Below, piece after piece: positions 17,764-25,688 of a stretch of 64,000 nt of DNA. The translations under genes and the position numbers were made by a program. Origin of the DNA: DATDAH01 sp963792205 (lineage in GTDB: Bacteria > Actinomycetota > Acidimicrobiia > Acidimicrobiales > DATDAH01); contig CAWBVI010000002.1 of NCBI GenBank assembly GCA_963792205.1, positions 868,001 to 932,000 on the forward strand, written 5' to 3'. Position 1 is the first letter of the stretch. Each line of letters opens with the position of its first letter. The notes under the pieces were generated by a model. The model was not told the DNA's origin. It saw only the letters and a program-made list of their open reading frames with translations, and made no database searches.

Positions 17764-18680
17764 GCCAGCACCACCTTCGCGAGGGCCGCGGCCTCCGCGG
17801 GGCCGGACATCAGCGTGGGCGCCACCACCGGCTCGACGCCCGCCGCGGCGACCTGGTCGGCGAGGTCGGCATCGGCCTCGTCGATGACCAGGCGGGCGAC
17901 GAGCGGCGCGTAGAGCCGGGCCACACCCACCACCGAGGCGTCGTGGCCCAGTTCGGTCAGGAGCCGGTCGGCGGGGCCCTTGACGGTGGTCCCGGCGATG
18001 ATCGGTGACACGGCGACGGCATCGGCCCGGCGGGCCTCGACCGCCTCCCGGAGGCCGGGCACCGCCAGGACCGGGGCGATGGAGACCAGGGGGTTGGAGG
18101 GGGCGATCACGACCCGGTCAGCCGCCTCCAGGGCGGCGAGGGCGACGGGGGAGGGGGTGGCTGCGTCGACCCCGGCGAAGCGGATGGCGGTGGCCACCAC
18201 CGAGTGCCGGCGCCGCACGAAGTAGTCCTGGAAGCCGATCTCGCCCTCGTCCACGACGGTGATCATCGTCCGGACCGGGTCGTCGCTCATCGGGACGAGC
18301 CGGAGGCCGAGGTCCCAGGCGGCGGCGATCTCGGCCGTCACCTCGGTCAGGGTGGCGCCCTCCCGGAGGCGGTGGGTCCGGTAGAGGTGGGTGCCGATGT
18401 CCTTGTCGCCCAGCTTGAACCAGGTCACCCCGCCGTAGCGCTCGAGGGCCTCCATGGCCTGCCAGGTCTCGCCCACCAGGCCCCAGCCGGCCTCGGGGTT
18501 GATCGCGCCGGCGAGCGTGTAGGTGATCGTGTCCAGGTCGGGGCTGATGTGGAGGCCGTGGAGCTCGACGTCGTCACCGGTGTTGACGACGGCGGTGATG
18601 GCCGCGGGCGGAACGATCTGCACCAGCCCGGCCAGCAGCCGGGCGGCCCCCACCCCACCGGCCAGGACCGCGATGCTCAC
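17760..18680 (-). CDS. cofD: 2-phospho-L-lactate (phosphoenolpyruvate) transferase
   Basis: 306 residues. GGVGAARLLAGL at the N-terminus, VNTGDDVELHGLHISPDLDT and APSNPLVSIAPVL are CofD/FbiA signatures. It joins the lactyl- or enolpyruvyl-diphospho-guanosine donor to Fo to give F420-0 or its dehydro form. GTG start at 18680. It lies 7 bases after gmd on the same strand, so gmd-cofD-cofE may be one transcript, an unusual pairing of F420 and deoxysugar genes. Confidence 0.94.
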   Translation of the reverse strand: MSIAVLAGGVGAARLLAGLVQIVPPAAITAVVNTGDDVELHGLHISPDLDTITYTLAGAINPEAGWGLVGETWQAMEALERYGGVTWFKLGDKDIGTHLYRTHRLREGATLTEVTAEIAAAWDLGLRLVPMSDDPVRTMITVVDEGEIGFQDYFVRRRHSVVATAIRFAGVDAATPSPVALAALEAADRVVIAPSNPLVSIAPVLAVPGLREAVEARRADAVAVSPIIAGTTVKGPADRLLTELGHDASVVGVARLYAPLVARLVIDEADADLADQVAAAGVEPVVAPTLMSGPAEAAALAKVVLA

Positions 18681-18687
18681 CGGAGGC

Positions 18688-19668
18688 TCATGAGATGCCG
18701 CGGAGCTTGCCGTTCAGGAGGTCCAGGTCGGCGTCCACCATCATCGTGACCAGGTCCTCGAAGCCGACGGTCGGCTTCCAACCCAGTTCGTCGCGGGCCT
18801 TCGCCGAGTCGCCGACGAGCAGGTCGACCTCGGCCGGGCGCATGAACGCCTCGTCGACCACGACGTACTGCTCCCAGTCGAGGTCGACGTGGCCGAAGGC
18901 GATCTGGCAGAACTCGCGCACGGAGTGGGTCTCGTCCGTGCTCACGACGTAGTTGTCGGGCACGTCCTCTTGGAGCATCAGCCACATGGCCTCGACGTAG
19001 TCGCCGGCGTAGCCCCAGTCCCGCTGGGCGTCGAGGTTCCCCAGCCGCAGCTCCTCCGCCTGTCCCAACTTGATGCGCGCCGCCGTGTGGCTGATCTTCC
19101 GGGTCACGAACTCCAGCCCCCGCCGGGGCGACTCGTGGTTGAACAGAATGCCACTGGAAGCATGGAGATCATACGATTCGCGGTAGTTGATCGTGATCCA
19201 GTGGCCGTAGACCTTGGCCACGCCGTAGGGGCTGCGGGGGTGGAACGGGGTGCGCTCGGTCTGCGGGACCTCCTGCACCTTGCCGAACATCTCGCTGCTG
19301 GACGCCTGGTAGAAGCGGATGTCGGGATCCACGATCCGGACGGCGTCGAGCATCCGGGTCACCCCGAGGGCGGTGGTCTCCCCGGTGAGCACCGGCTGGC
19401 GGAACGAGGTCTGGACGAAGGACTGGGCGGCCAGGTTGTAGACCTCGTCGGGCCGGTGGGTCGACAAGATCTCGATGAGGCTGATCTCGTCCAGCACGTC
19501 GCCCGGCACGAACGTGATGCGGTCCTGCAGGTGGGCGATCCGCTCGAAGTTGACGGTGCTGGAGCGCCGCACCATGCCGACGACCTCGTAGCCACGGTCC
19601 AGGAGCAGCTCGGCCAGGTAGGAGCCGTCCTGGCCGGTGATGCCGGTGATGAGCGCACGTCGGGGCAT
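18688..19668 (-). CDS. gmd: GDP-mannose 4,6-dehydratase
   Basis: 326 residues. GITGQDGSYLAELLL loop, NLAAQSFVQTSF, ASSSEMFGKVQ, active-site YGVAKVYGHW, and FNHESPRRG are all diagnostic of Gmd. It makes GDP-4-keto-6-deoxy-D-mannose, the branch point toward GDP-L-fucose (fcl, 9841) or GDP-D-rhamnose (rmd-like, 20223). An ordinary promoter, CTGACA-17-TAGACA, lies directly upstream and overlaps a palindrome that may bind the divergent XRE regulator. Confidence 0.95.
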   Translation of the reverse strand: MPRRALITGITGQDGSYLAELLLDRGYEVVGMVRRSSTVNFERIAHLQDRITFVPGDVLDEISLIEILSTHRPDEVYNLAAQSFVQTSFRQPVLTGETTALGVTRMLDAVRIVDPDIRFYQASSSEMFGKVQEVPQTERTPFHPRSPYGVAKVYGHWITINYRESYDLHASSGILFNHESPRRGLEFVTRKISHTAARIKLGQAEELRLGNLDAQRDWGYAGDYVEAMWLMLQEDVPDNYVVSTDETHSVREFCQIAFGHVDLDWEQYVVVDEAFMRPAEVDLLVGDSAKARDELGWKPTVGFEDLVTMMVDADLDLLNGKLRGIS

Positions 19669-19674
19669 GGCCCC

Positions 19675-19703
19675 TGTCTACCGAGGGGGACGGACGTTGT
19701 CAG
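19675..19703 (-). promoter_or_regulatory. promoter of gmd (CTGACA - 17 - TAGACA)
   Basis: On the minus strand CTGACA (19703-19698) and TAGACA (19680-19675) are 17 bases apart; ATG follows 6 bases later. The -35 box touches the palindrome at 19703-19717. Confidence 0.45.
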
Positions 19704-19717
19704 CCAACTGGGTTGGC
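19703..19717. promoter_or_regulatory. palindrome GCCAAC-N3-GTTGGC, candidate operator
   Basis: A perfect 6-base inverted repeat in the 83-base divergent gap between gmd and the XRE gene. It abuts the gmd -35 box and lies about 35-49 bases upstream of the XRE start. It is a candidate site for the adjacent XRE protein; this is inferred from position only. Confidence 0.4.
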
Positions 19718-19739
19718 AGCCGCCGCCGGCTCGGCGCCG

Positions 19740-19745
19740 TAGCCT
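19740..19745 (+). promoter_or_regulatory. -10-like box TAGCCT for XRE gene
   Basis: TAGCCT, 6 bases before GTG 19752; leaderless candidate. Confidence 0.45.
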
Positions 19746-19751
19746 CGCGCC

Positions 19752-20222
19752 GTGGTCAAGGGCCCCGAGCACGAGCTCCTGGGACGGCGCATCGCCGACC
19801 ACCGGGGCAAGCGGGGCTGGACCCAGGCCGACCTGGCCGAGCGGCTCGGCATCTCGCGGGTGGCGCTCTCCCACCTCGAAGCGGGGATGTCGACCCCGGG
19901 CGAGCGCACCGTGGCGCTGCTCGCCGGGCTGTTCAAGCTCGAGCCCCACGAGCTGGTTGCGGGCACGGACTACCCCCCGGCGAAGGCGGATCGCCTGCCG
20001 GTGGTGGCCAACCGCTACACCGAGGCGGAACAGCAGGTCGCCCTGTGCGAGGCGGACCTGGCGTGGATCAGCCGGGGCTCGTCGCTCTACGGCGATCAAC
20101 GCCTGGCCCAGTGGGACGTCGCCCTCAACCGGCTGGCCGAGGACTGCGATCGCCACGACCGGGACCTGGTCGAGAGCTGCCGGGCCACGGTGCGCGCCCT
20201 GCTCGACGCCCGATCGGGCTGA
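19752..20222 (+). CDS. XRE-family helix-turn-helix regulator
   Basis: 156 residues. Residues about 8-66 are a Cro/CI-type HTH (RRIADHRGKRGWTQADLAER, then RVALSHLEAG, the recognition helix). The remaining 90 residues are helical and Trp/Arg-rich, with no sensor domain I recognise. It sits between gmd and the rmd-like gene, both on the other strand, and could regulate deoxysugar synthesis through the palindrome at 19703. It may equally be unrelated. Confidence 0.87.
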   Translation: MVKGPEHELLGRRIADHRGKRGWTQADLAERLGISRVALSHLEAGMSTPGERTVALLAGLFKLEPHELVAGTDYPPAKADRLPVVANRYTEAEQQVALCEADLAWISRGSSLYGDQRLAQWDVALNRLAEDCDRHDRDLVESCRATVRALLDARSG

Positions 20223-21122
20223 TCAGCGGAGGCGCTTGCGCCAGTCGTCGAGGACGTCGGCCAGGGTCTGGCCGAGGCTGATGGCCGGGACCCAGCCGGT
20301 GGCCTCCTGGGCCTTGGTCGGGTCGCCGCGCAGGACCGGGGTGTCGACGGGTCGCACGAGGTCGGGGTCGGGCACCAGTGCCATCGGGCGCTCGGCCAGG
20401 GCGACGAGCCGGTCGGCCACCTCCTGCACGGCGACGTCGCGGCCCGAGCAGACGTTGTAGGCCTCGCCGGGCACGCCCCGCTCGGCGAGGAGGCGGTAGG
20501 CCCGCACGACGTCCCGGACGTCGGTGAAGTCCCGGCGAGGGCTCAGGTTGCCGACCGGCACCTCGCTCTCGCCCTCCAGCTCGTTGCGGGCGATCCGGGA
20601 CGCCAGCGCGGCGGCGACGAACCGGTCGCTCTGGCCCGGACCGAGGTGGTTGAACGGCCGGGCCCGGACCACGGCCAGGTCATGGCCGAGGTGCGCCTGC
20701 AGCGCGACCAGGTCCGCGGCGGCCTTGCTGGCGCCGTACGGGCTCACCGGGCGCAGCGGCCGGTCCTCGGCGATGGGCAGCGCTTCGGCCGGCACCCGGC
20801 CGTACACGTCGGCGCTGCTCACGGCGACCACCCGGCCGACGCCGGCCCCGACCGAGGCCAGCAGGACGTTCATGGTGCCCTCGGCGTTGACCCGGAAGGT
20901 CTCGATCGGGCTGGCCCACGAGCCGCCGACGTCGGCTTGGCCCGCGAGGTGGAACACGACGTCCGGGCGGACGTCGGTGAGGAGCGTCACCAGCCCGGCC
21001 GGGTCGAGGATGTCGAGCCCGAGGTGGCGATCGGTCTCGACGACGTCGTCGCCTTCGTGCTGCAGGAAGGCGACGAGGTGGCGGCCGACGAAGCCGTCGG
21101 CGCCGGTGACGAGGGCTCGCAC
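20223..21122 (-). CDS. NAD-dependent epimerase/reductase, GDP-4-keto-6-deoxymannose reductase-like
   Basis: 299 residues, extended SDR. GADGFVGRHLVAFL loop, HLAGQADVGGSW, SSADVYGRVP, active-site YGASKAAADL, and RPFNHLGPGQ resemble Rmd, which reduces the Gmd product to GDP-D-rhamnose. This is a family-level call; relatives include other GDP- or dTDP-sugar reductases. The frame is open to 21230, but GTG at 21122 fits the family start and has TAGACT 7 bases upstream, inside the stop of the preceding glycosyltransferase gene. Confidence 0.82.
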   Translation of the reverse strand: MRALVTGADGFVGRHLVAFLQHEGDDVVETDRHLGLDILDPAGLVTLLTDVRPDVVFHLAGQADVGGSWASPIETFRVNAEGTMNVLLASVGAGVGRVVAVSSADVYGRVPAEALPIAEDRPLRPVSPYGASKAAADLVALQAHLGHDLAVVRARPFNHLGPGQSDRFVAAALASRIARNELEGESEVPVGNLSPRRDFTDVRDVVRAYRLLAERGVPGEAYNVCSGRDVAVQEVADRLVALAERPMALVPDPDLVRPVDTPVLRGDPTKAQEATGWVPAISLGQTLADVLDDWRKRLR

Positions 21123-21129
21123 CGGCCGG

Positions 21130-21135
21130 AGTCTA
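21130..21135 (-). promoter_or_regulatory. -10-like box TAGACT for rmd-like gene
   Basis: TAGACT, 7 bases before GTG 21122. Its first three bases are the TAG stop of the upstream glycosyltransferase gene. Confidence 0.45.
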
Positions 21136-22263
21136 CGGAGCGGTGCTCGAGGCCCCGTCGGCCATCCGGTGGTACAGGGCGATGATGCCCTCGGCGGTCG
21201 CATCCCAGTTGTAGGCCGCAGCCCGGGCATGGCCCCGCTCGATCAAGGCCGCCCGGCGAGCCTCGTCGCCGAGGACGGAGTCCAGGGCATCGGTCAGGGC
21301 CTCCTCGTCCAGCGGGGCGACGAGCAGGGCCGCGTCCCCCACGACCTCGGGGATGGCGCCCGTGGCCGTGGCCACCACCGGGACCCCGACGCTCATGGCT
21401 TCGAGGGGCGGCAACCCGAACCCCTCGTAGCGGGACGGGAAGGCCAGGACGGACGCGCCGCGGAGGAGCGCGGCGCGAGTGGTCTCGTCCACCCACCCCG
21501 TCAGCCGGATGCGGTCGCGGAAGGGCGAGGCGTCGACCGCGGCGTGCACCGCGTCGGCGCCCCAGCCGTCGGCTCCGGCCAGCACCAGCCCGAGGTCGGG
21601 GTCGTCGGCGGCCAGGGGCGCGAAGGCCTGCACGAGGCCGACCAGGTCCTTGCGGGGCTCGAGCGTGCCGATGGCCAGGATGTAGTGGTCGCAGCCCGCC
21701 AGCGCCCGGCCGACCCCGGCCGGGGCGTCGGGAACGACGTCCACGCCGTTGGGCACGACCACGACCCGATCGGCCGTGACGGCGAAGTGCTCGAGCACCT
21801 CGTCGGCCACAGCCTGCGAGGGCGTCTGGATCCATGCCCCAGCGGCCACGGCTCGACGCACGAGCGGCGGCCAGGCGAGCACGTCGGTCGTGCACAGGTC
21901 GGGGAACCGGACCGCGGTCAGGTCGTGCACGGTCACGAGGCGGGCGGCCGATCGGCTCGGCGGGACGACGAAGTTGGTCCCGTGCACGACGTCGACCGAC
22001 CCGGTCCACGACTCGATCGCCGGCGCGTCGAAGGCCCGCCACAGCTTCCGCAACGGCCGCGCCGGCATCGCTCGGGACACGGCGGGCACCCCGCGGGGCA
22101 GGAGGTCGGGGAGCCCTCGCCGACCGCGCCATGTGACGGCGAACGCCAGCGGTTCGAGGTCGGTGCGTCGGGCGAGGCGTTGGAGGAGCGCCCGGGTGAA
22201 GTCCCCCACGCCGGTCAGAGGGTCGAGCAGCGGGGTCGCGTCCAGTGCGACCCGGAGGGTCAC
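21133..22263 (-). CDS. glycosyltransferase family 4 protein
   Basis: 376 residues, GT-B fold. N-terminal VALDATPLLDPLTGVGDFTR, central HGTNFVVPPS and HDLTAVRFP, donor domain with AIGTLEPRKDL and FPSRYEGFGLPPLEAMSVG. The motif set is close to mannosyl/rhamnosyl transferases of O-antigen clusters. The frame extends to 22323, but GTG at 22263 overlaps the stop of a small upstream gene (GTGA) and begins at the family start. Confidence 0.87.
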   Translation of the reverse strand: MTLRVALDATPLLDPLTGVGDFTRALLQRLARRTDLEPLAFAVTWRGRRGLPDLLPRGVPAVSRAMPARPLRKLWRAFDAPAIESWTGSVDVVHGTNFVVPPSRSAARLVTVHDLTAVRFPDLCTTDVLAWPPLVRRAVAAGAWIQTPSQAVADEVLEHFAVTADRVVVVPNGVDVVPDAPAGVGRALAGCDHYILAIGTLEPRKDLVGLVQAFAPLAADDPDLGLVLAGADGWGADAVHAAVDASPFRDRIRLTGWVDETTRAALLRGASVLAFPSRYEGFGLPPLEAMSVGVPVVATATGAIPEVVGDAALLVAPLDEEALTDALDSVLGDEARRAALIERGHARAAAYNWDATAEGIIALYHRMADGASSTAP

Positions 22264-22430
22264 GGCTCGGAGTCGGCGGGCTCGACCCTGGTCGCCGGCG
22301 TCCCCCGGAGGCGTTGCTCCCACTCCCGGCGCTGCACCTGGACGCGCTGGAGGGCGAGCACACCGGCGCCGACACCGAGGTAGATCGACTCACGCGCGGC
22401 GCGGAGCGCAGGGCGGAGCAGGGGGACCAT
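22260..22430 (-). CDS. small protein of unknown function coupled to glycosyltransferase
   Basis: A 56-residue frame from ATG 22430 (59 residues from GTG 22439, which has GGAGG about 10 bases upstream). Sequence starts VPLLRPALRAARESIYLGVG, then a mildly hydrophobic GAGVLALQ stretch, then a Gln/Arg/Glu-rich amphipathic helix and a Pro/Asp tail. Its TGA overlaps the glycosyltransferase GTG by the same GTGA arrangement used throughout the window, which is the main reason to believe in it. No function is known to me; a membrane-surface accessory protein is possible. Confidence 0.6.
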   Translation of the reverse strand: MVPLLRPALRAARESIYLGVGAGVLALQRVQVQRREWEQRLRGTPATRVEPADSEP

Positions 22431-22476
22431 TCGGGCCACCCTACCGGCGCCTCCGGGGCCGGATCGGGCCCTCCGG

Positions 22477-22492
22477 TGTGACCGCGATCACA
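22477..22492. promoter_or_regulatory. CRP-type palindrome TGTGA-N6-TCACA
   Basis: A perfect TGTGA-CCGCGA-TCACA site in the divergent gap between the small protein/GT gene and the large GT2 gene. Its centre is about 67 bases upstream of the predicted GT2 start, a class I-like activator distance. It matches the consensus of CRP/GlxR-family regulators. Confidence 0.6.
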
Positions 22493-22538
22493 TGACAATC
22501 GCGTTGCGAGCGTCCCCCAGCGGCCGGGGTGCCACCGC

Positions 22539-22544
22539 TACCCT
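22539..22544 (+). promoter_or_regulatory. -10-like box TACCCT for GT2-DUF5719-Trx operon
   Basis: TACCCT, 9 bases before GTG 22554. No -35 box is seen, which would fit activator dependence through the CRP-type site upstream. Confidence 0.45.
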
Positions 22545-22553
22545 GCGCTCATC

Positions 22554-25500
22554 GTGGACGAAACCGGCGCCGACTCCGTCGCGCCCGCACCCGGCCCGAC
22601 CACGCCCGCGGTCGTCGCGGTCGTGGTCACCCACGAACCCGGTCCGTGGTTCGACGAGGCCCTGCGCGCCCTCGCGGCCCAGGACTACCCGGACCTCACG
22701 GTCCTCGTCATCGACGCGGGCAGTGCCGTCGACCCGACTGATCGGGTCGCGGCCGCCTGCCCGGCCGGCTTCGTCCGTCGCCTCGAGGCCAATCCGGGGT
22801 TCGGGGCGGCGGCCAACGAGGTGCTCGACACCGTCGAGGGCGCCAGCTACCTGATCCTCTGCCACGACGATGTCGCGCTCGAGCCCGGAGCGGTCCGGGC
22901 CCTCGTCGACGAGGCCGGGCGGTCCAATGCCGGCCTCGTGGGGCCGAAGGTCGCCGAGTGGTCCGACGCCCGCCAGCTGCTGGCGGTCGGCATGTCGGTC
23001 GACCGGACCGGTCATCCCTCGCCTTACGTCGAGCCCGGCGAGTACGACCAGAGCCAGCACGACGGCGTCCGCGACGTCTTCTACCTCCCCGGCGGCTGCC
23101 AGCTCGTCCGGGCCGACCTGTTCGCCACGCTCGGGGGCTTCGACCCCGCGATGCGGTTCTACGGCGAGGACCTGGATCTCTGTTGGCGCGCCCGGCTCGC
23201 CGGGGCCCGGGTCATCGTGGCCCCGGAAGCGGTGGCCCGCCACGTCGCCGACCTCCCCGCCCGGCGCCCGGACATCGACCCCTACCGGATGGCCGAGCGC
23301 CATCGGCTGCGGACCGTCCTCAGCTGCTCCAGCTTCGCCTCGCTGCTCTGGCTCGTGCCCCTGCTCGCGGTCCTGTCGCTGGTCGACTTCGTCGGCGGGG
23401 TGTTCACGGCTCGGGCCGGTCGGGCCCGGGCGGCCGTCGGGGCCTGGACCTGGAACCTGGCCCGGACCACCCAGCTCCTCGGGCGCCGTCGCCGGATCGG
23501 GGCATCGCGGCGGGTGTCCGACCGGGAGCTCCGGTCGCTGCAGGCGAAGGGCCTCGTGCGGGTCCAGGCGTTCCAGACCCGCGACCGGTCCGGCGAGCGG
23601 CGCGGGGCGGTGACCACCCTCCGCCAGGGGGTCATCGACTTCATCCGCTCGGGGCCGAGCGGGGTGGCGACCGCGGTCTGGATCCTGCTGGGGTTCGTGT
23701 TCCTCGTGGGCTGTCGCCACCTGATCACCCAGCAGATCCCTGCGGTGGGCGAGCTGGCGCCGTTCCCCGGCGGGCCCAGCGTGCTGTGGAACGAGTTCCT
23801 CTCCGGCTGGCGGTCGTCAGGGCTCGGCTCCGGGGCGCCGGCGCCCACGGCCTTCGCGGCGCTGACCGGGTGGGGCAGCCTGTTCCTCACCGTCATGGGC
23901 ATGGCCCGCACGGTGTTCATCCTCGGCCTCATCCCGCTGGGTGGCTTCGGGGCCTGGCGCCTCATGCGGGAGACCGGGTCCGTCTACGGGCGGGTCACGG
24001 CGCTGATCGTGTACCTGACCTGCCCCGTCGCCTACAACGCCATCGCCGCCGGGAGCCTCCGCGGCCTCGTCGCCTTCGCCGCCTCCCCGTTCCTGCTCAG
24101 CGGCCTGGTCCGAGCCAGCCGCTTGGCGCCGTATGACCGCGACGAGCTCGGGTGGTGGCGGTTGGCCCTCACGGTCGGCTTGACCACCGCGATCGCCGCC
24201 CTCTTCCTCCAGCTCATCGTCGTGGTGGTGATCGCCATGGCGATCGCCCTGGCGGCCGGCATCGTGCTGACCGGCCAGGCGGGACCGGCGGGTCGGGTGC
24301 TGGGGATCGGCGCCGTTGCCGCCGTCGTGGCCGTCGTGCTCCAGTTCCCCTGGAGCGTGCAGTTCTTCGGCACCGGCAACGACCCGACCTCGGTGGGCGC
24401 CTACTTCGACGGGCCGGGAGCGCTGACCGTCCCCGAGATCCTCCGCTTCGACACCGGCCCCGTCGGCGGGGCGCTGGCGGGCTTCGCGTTCCTCGTGCTG
24501 GCTGCCGTCCCGGTCGTGGTCGGCCGCGAGTGGCGGGCGGCCTGGGCCCTGCGGGGCTGGGCCGTCGCCATCGCCGGCTGGGCGGTGGTCTGGATCGGAG
24601 AGGCCGGATGGTCACCCGTGCCCCTGCCGGCGCCCGAGGTGATGCTGGCGCCGGCGGCGGCCGGCATCGCCCTGGCCGCAGGGATGGCCGCGCTCGCCAT
24701 CGAGCGTGACGTCCTGGGCCGAGGGTTCACCTGGCGCCACCTCGGTCCCGTGGTCGCGGTCGTGGCGTTGGTCGTCGGCCTCGGCCCCTTCCTCGTCGCC
24801 ACCGGCGACGGGCGTTGGTACCTGCCTCGCAACGACTTCGACGTGGCCCTGAGCTTCCTCCAGGCCGAGGAGGAGGACGCACCGTTCCGGGTGCTCTGGC
24901 TGGGGGATCCCGAGGTCCTGCCGCTGTCGGGGTGGAAGCTCAGCGAAGGCACGGCGTACGCCACCTCCGACAACGGCCTGCCCGACGTCACCGAGCTCTT
25001 TCCGGGCAGCACCGACGGCGGGACCGAGATCCTGGCCGAAGCGCTCGAGACCGCGACCCGGCGCGAGACCAACCGCCTCGGTGACCTCCTCGGCCCCATG
25101 GGCATCCGCTACATCGTCGTGCCCGAACGCCTGGCCCCCCAGCCCTTCGCCACCGAGGAGCACCCGCTCGACCCGTCCGTGCGCGACGCGCTCTCCAGCC
25201 AGCTCGACCTCGTCCAGATCAACGTGAACCCCGCAGTGACGCTCTACGAGAACGCGGCATGGATCCCGACCCGGGCCTTGCTGCCCGACTCCGACGCCGG
25301 TGACCTGGGATCGGGGGAGGTGACCCCCGAGGAGGCCCTGGCCGCGGCGAACGCCACCGACTTCGGTGAGGCCACCGCCGCCTTGGGCGACGAACGGGGC
25401 CCGACGACCTTCCGCGGTCCGGTCGACGGCCAGGGGGAGCTCTACCTCGCCTCCGGTCCGACCTCGGGCTGGTCCCTGGAGATCGAGGGCGAGGAGGCCG

Positions 25501-25688
25501 AGCGCCGCACCGTCTTCGGCTGGGCCAACGCCTTCGACCTGCCCCGAGGGGGGACGGCGACCCTGAGCTTCGAGACCCCCGTGACCCGGTACCTCGCCAT
25601 CGCGATCCAGGCCGCGCTCTGGATCTTCGTGATCACGCGGGTCCGCCGGCCTTCGAGCGCCCGCCTCCGCCCGGAGGCGAGCCCATGA
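22554..25688 (+). CDS. large GT2 glycosyltransferase with C-terminal multispanning membrane region
   Basis: 1044 residues. Residues about 20-240 are a GT2 (GT-A fold) domain with CHDDVALEPG and FYGEDLDLCWRARLAG. A helix pair near 255-285 follows, then about ten predicted membrane segments between 365 and 770 (for example AVWILLGFVFLVGC and the Val/Ile-rich stretch near 555), an exported domain at about 780-1015, and a last membrane helix near the C-terminus. It probably uses a cytoplasmic nucleotide or lipid-linked sugar to build or export an envelope glycan. Actinobacteria often carry this gene beside a DUF5719 gene, as here (ATGA overlap). Confidence 0.85.
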   Translation: MDETGADSVAPAPGPTTPAVVAVVVTHEPGPWFDEALRALAAQDYPDLTVLVIDAGSAVDPTDRVAAACPAGFVRRLEANPGFGAAANEVLDTVEGASYLILCHDDVALEPGAVRALVDEAGRSNAGLVGPKVAEWSDARQLLAVGMSVDRTGHPSPYVEPGEYDQSQHDGVRDVFYLPGGCQLVRADLFATLGGFDPAMRFYGEDLDLCWRARLAGARVIVAPEAVARHVADLPARRPDIDPYRMAERHRLRTVLSCSSFASLLWLVPLLAVLSLVDFVGGVFTARAGRARAAVGAWTWNLARTTQLLGRRRRIGASRRVSDRELRSLQAKGLVRVQAFQTRDRSGERRGAVTTLRQGVIDFIRSGPSGVATAVWILLGFVFLVGCRHLITQQIPAVGELAPFPGGPSVLWNEFLSGWRSSGLGSGAPAPTAFAALTGWGSLFLTVMGMARTVFILGLIPLGGFGAWRLMRETGSVYGRVTALIVYLTCPVAYNAIAAGSLRGLVAFAASPFLLSGLVRASRLAPYDRDELGWWRLALTVGLTTAIAALFLQLIVVVVIAMAIALAAGIVLTGQAGPAGRVLGIGAVAAVVAVVLQFPWSVQFFGTGNDPTSVGAYFDGPGALTVPEILRFDTGPVGGALAGFAFLVLAAVPVVVGREWRAAWALRGWAVAIAGWAVVWIGEAGWSPVPLPAPEVMLAPAAAGIALAAGMAALAIERDVLGRGFTWRHLGPVVAVVALVVGLGPFLVATGDGRWYLPRNDFDVALSFLQAEEEDAPFRVLWLGDPEVLPLSGWKLSEGTAYATSDNGLPDVTELFPGSTDGGTEILAEALETATRRETNRLGDLLGPMGIRYIVVPERLAPQPFATEEHPLDPSVRDALSSQLDLVQINVNPAVTLYENAAWIPTRALLPDSDAGDLGSGEVTPEEALAAANATDFGEATAALGDERGPTTFRGPVDGQGELYLASGPTSGWSLEIEGEEAERRTVFGWANAFDLPRGGTATLSFETPVTRYLAIAIQAALWIFVITRVRRPSSARLRPEASP

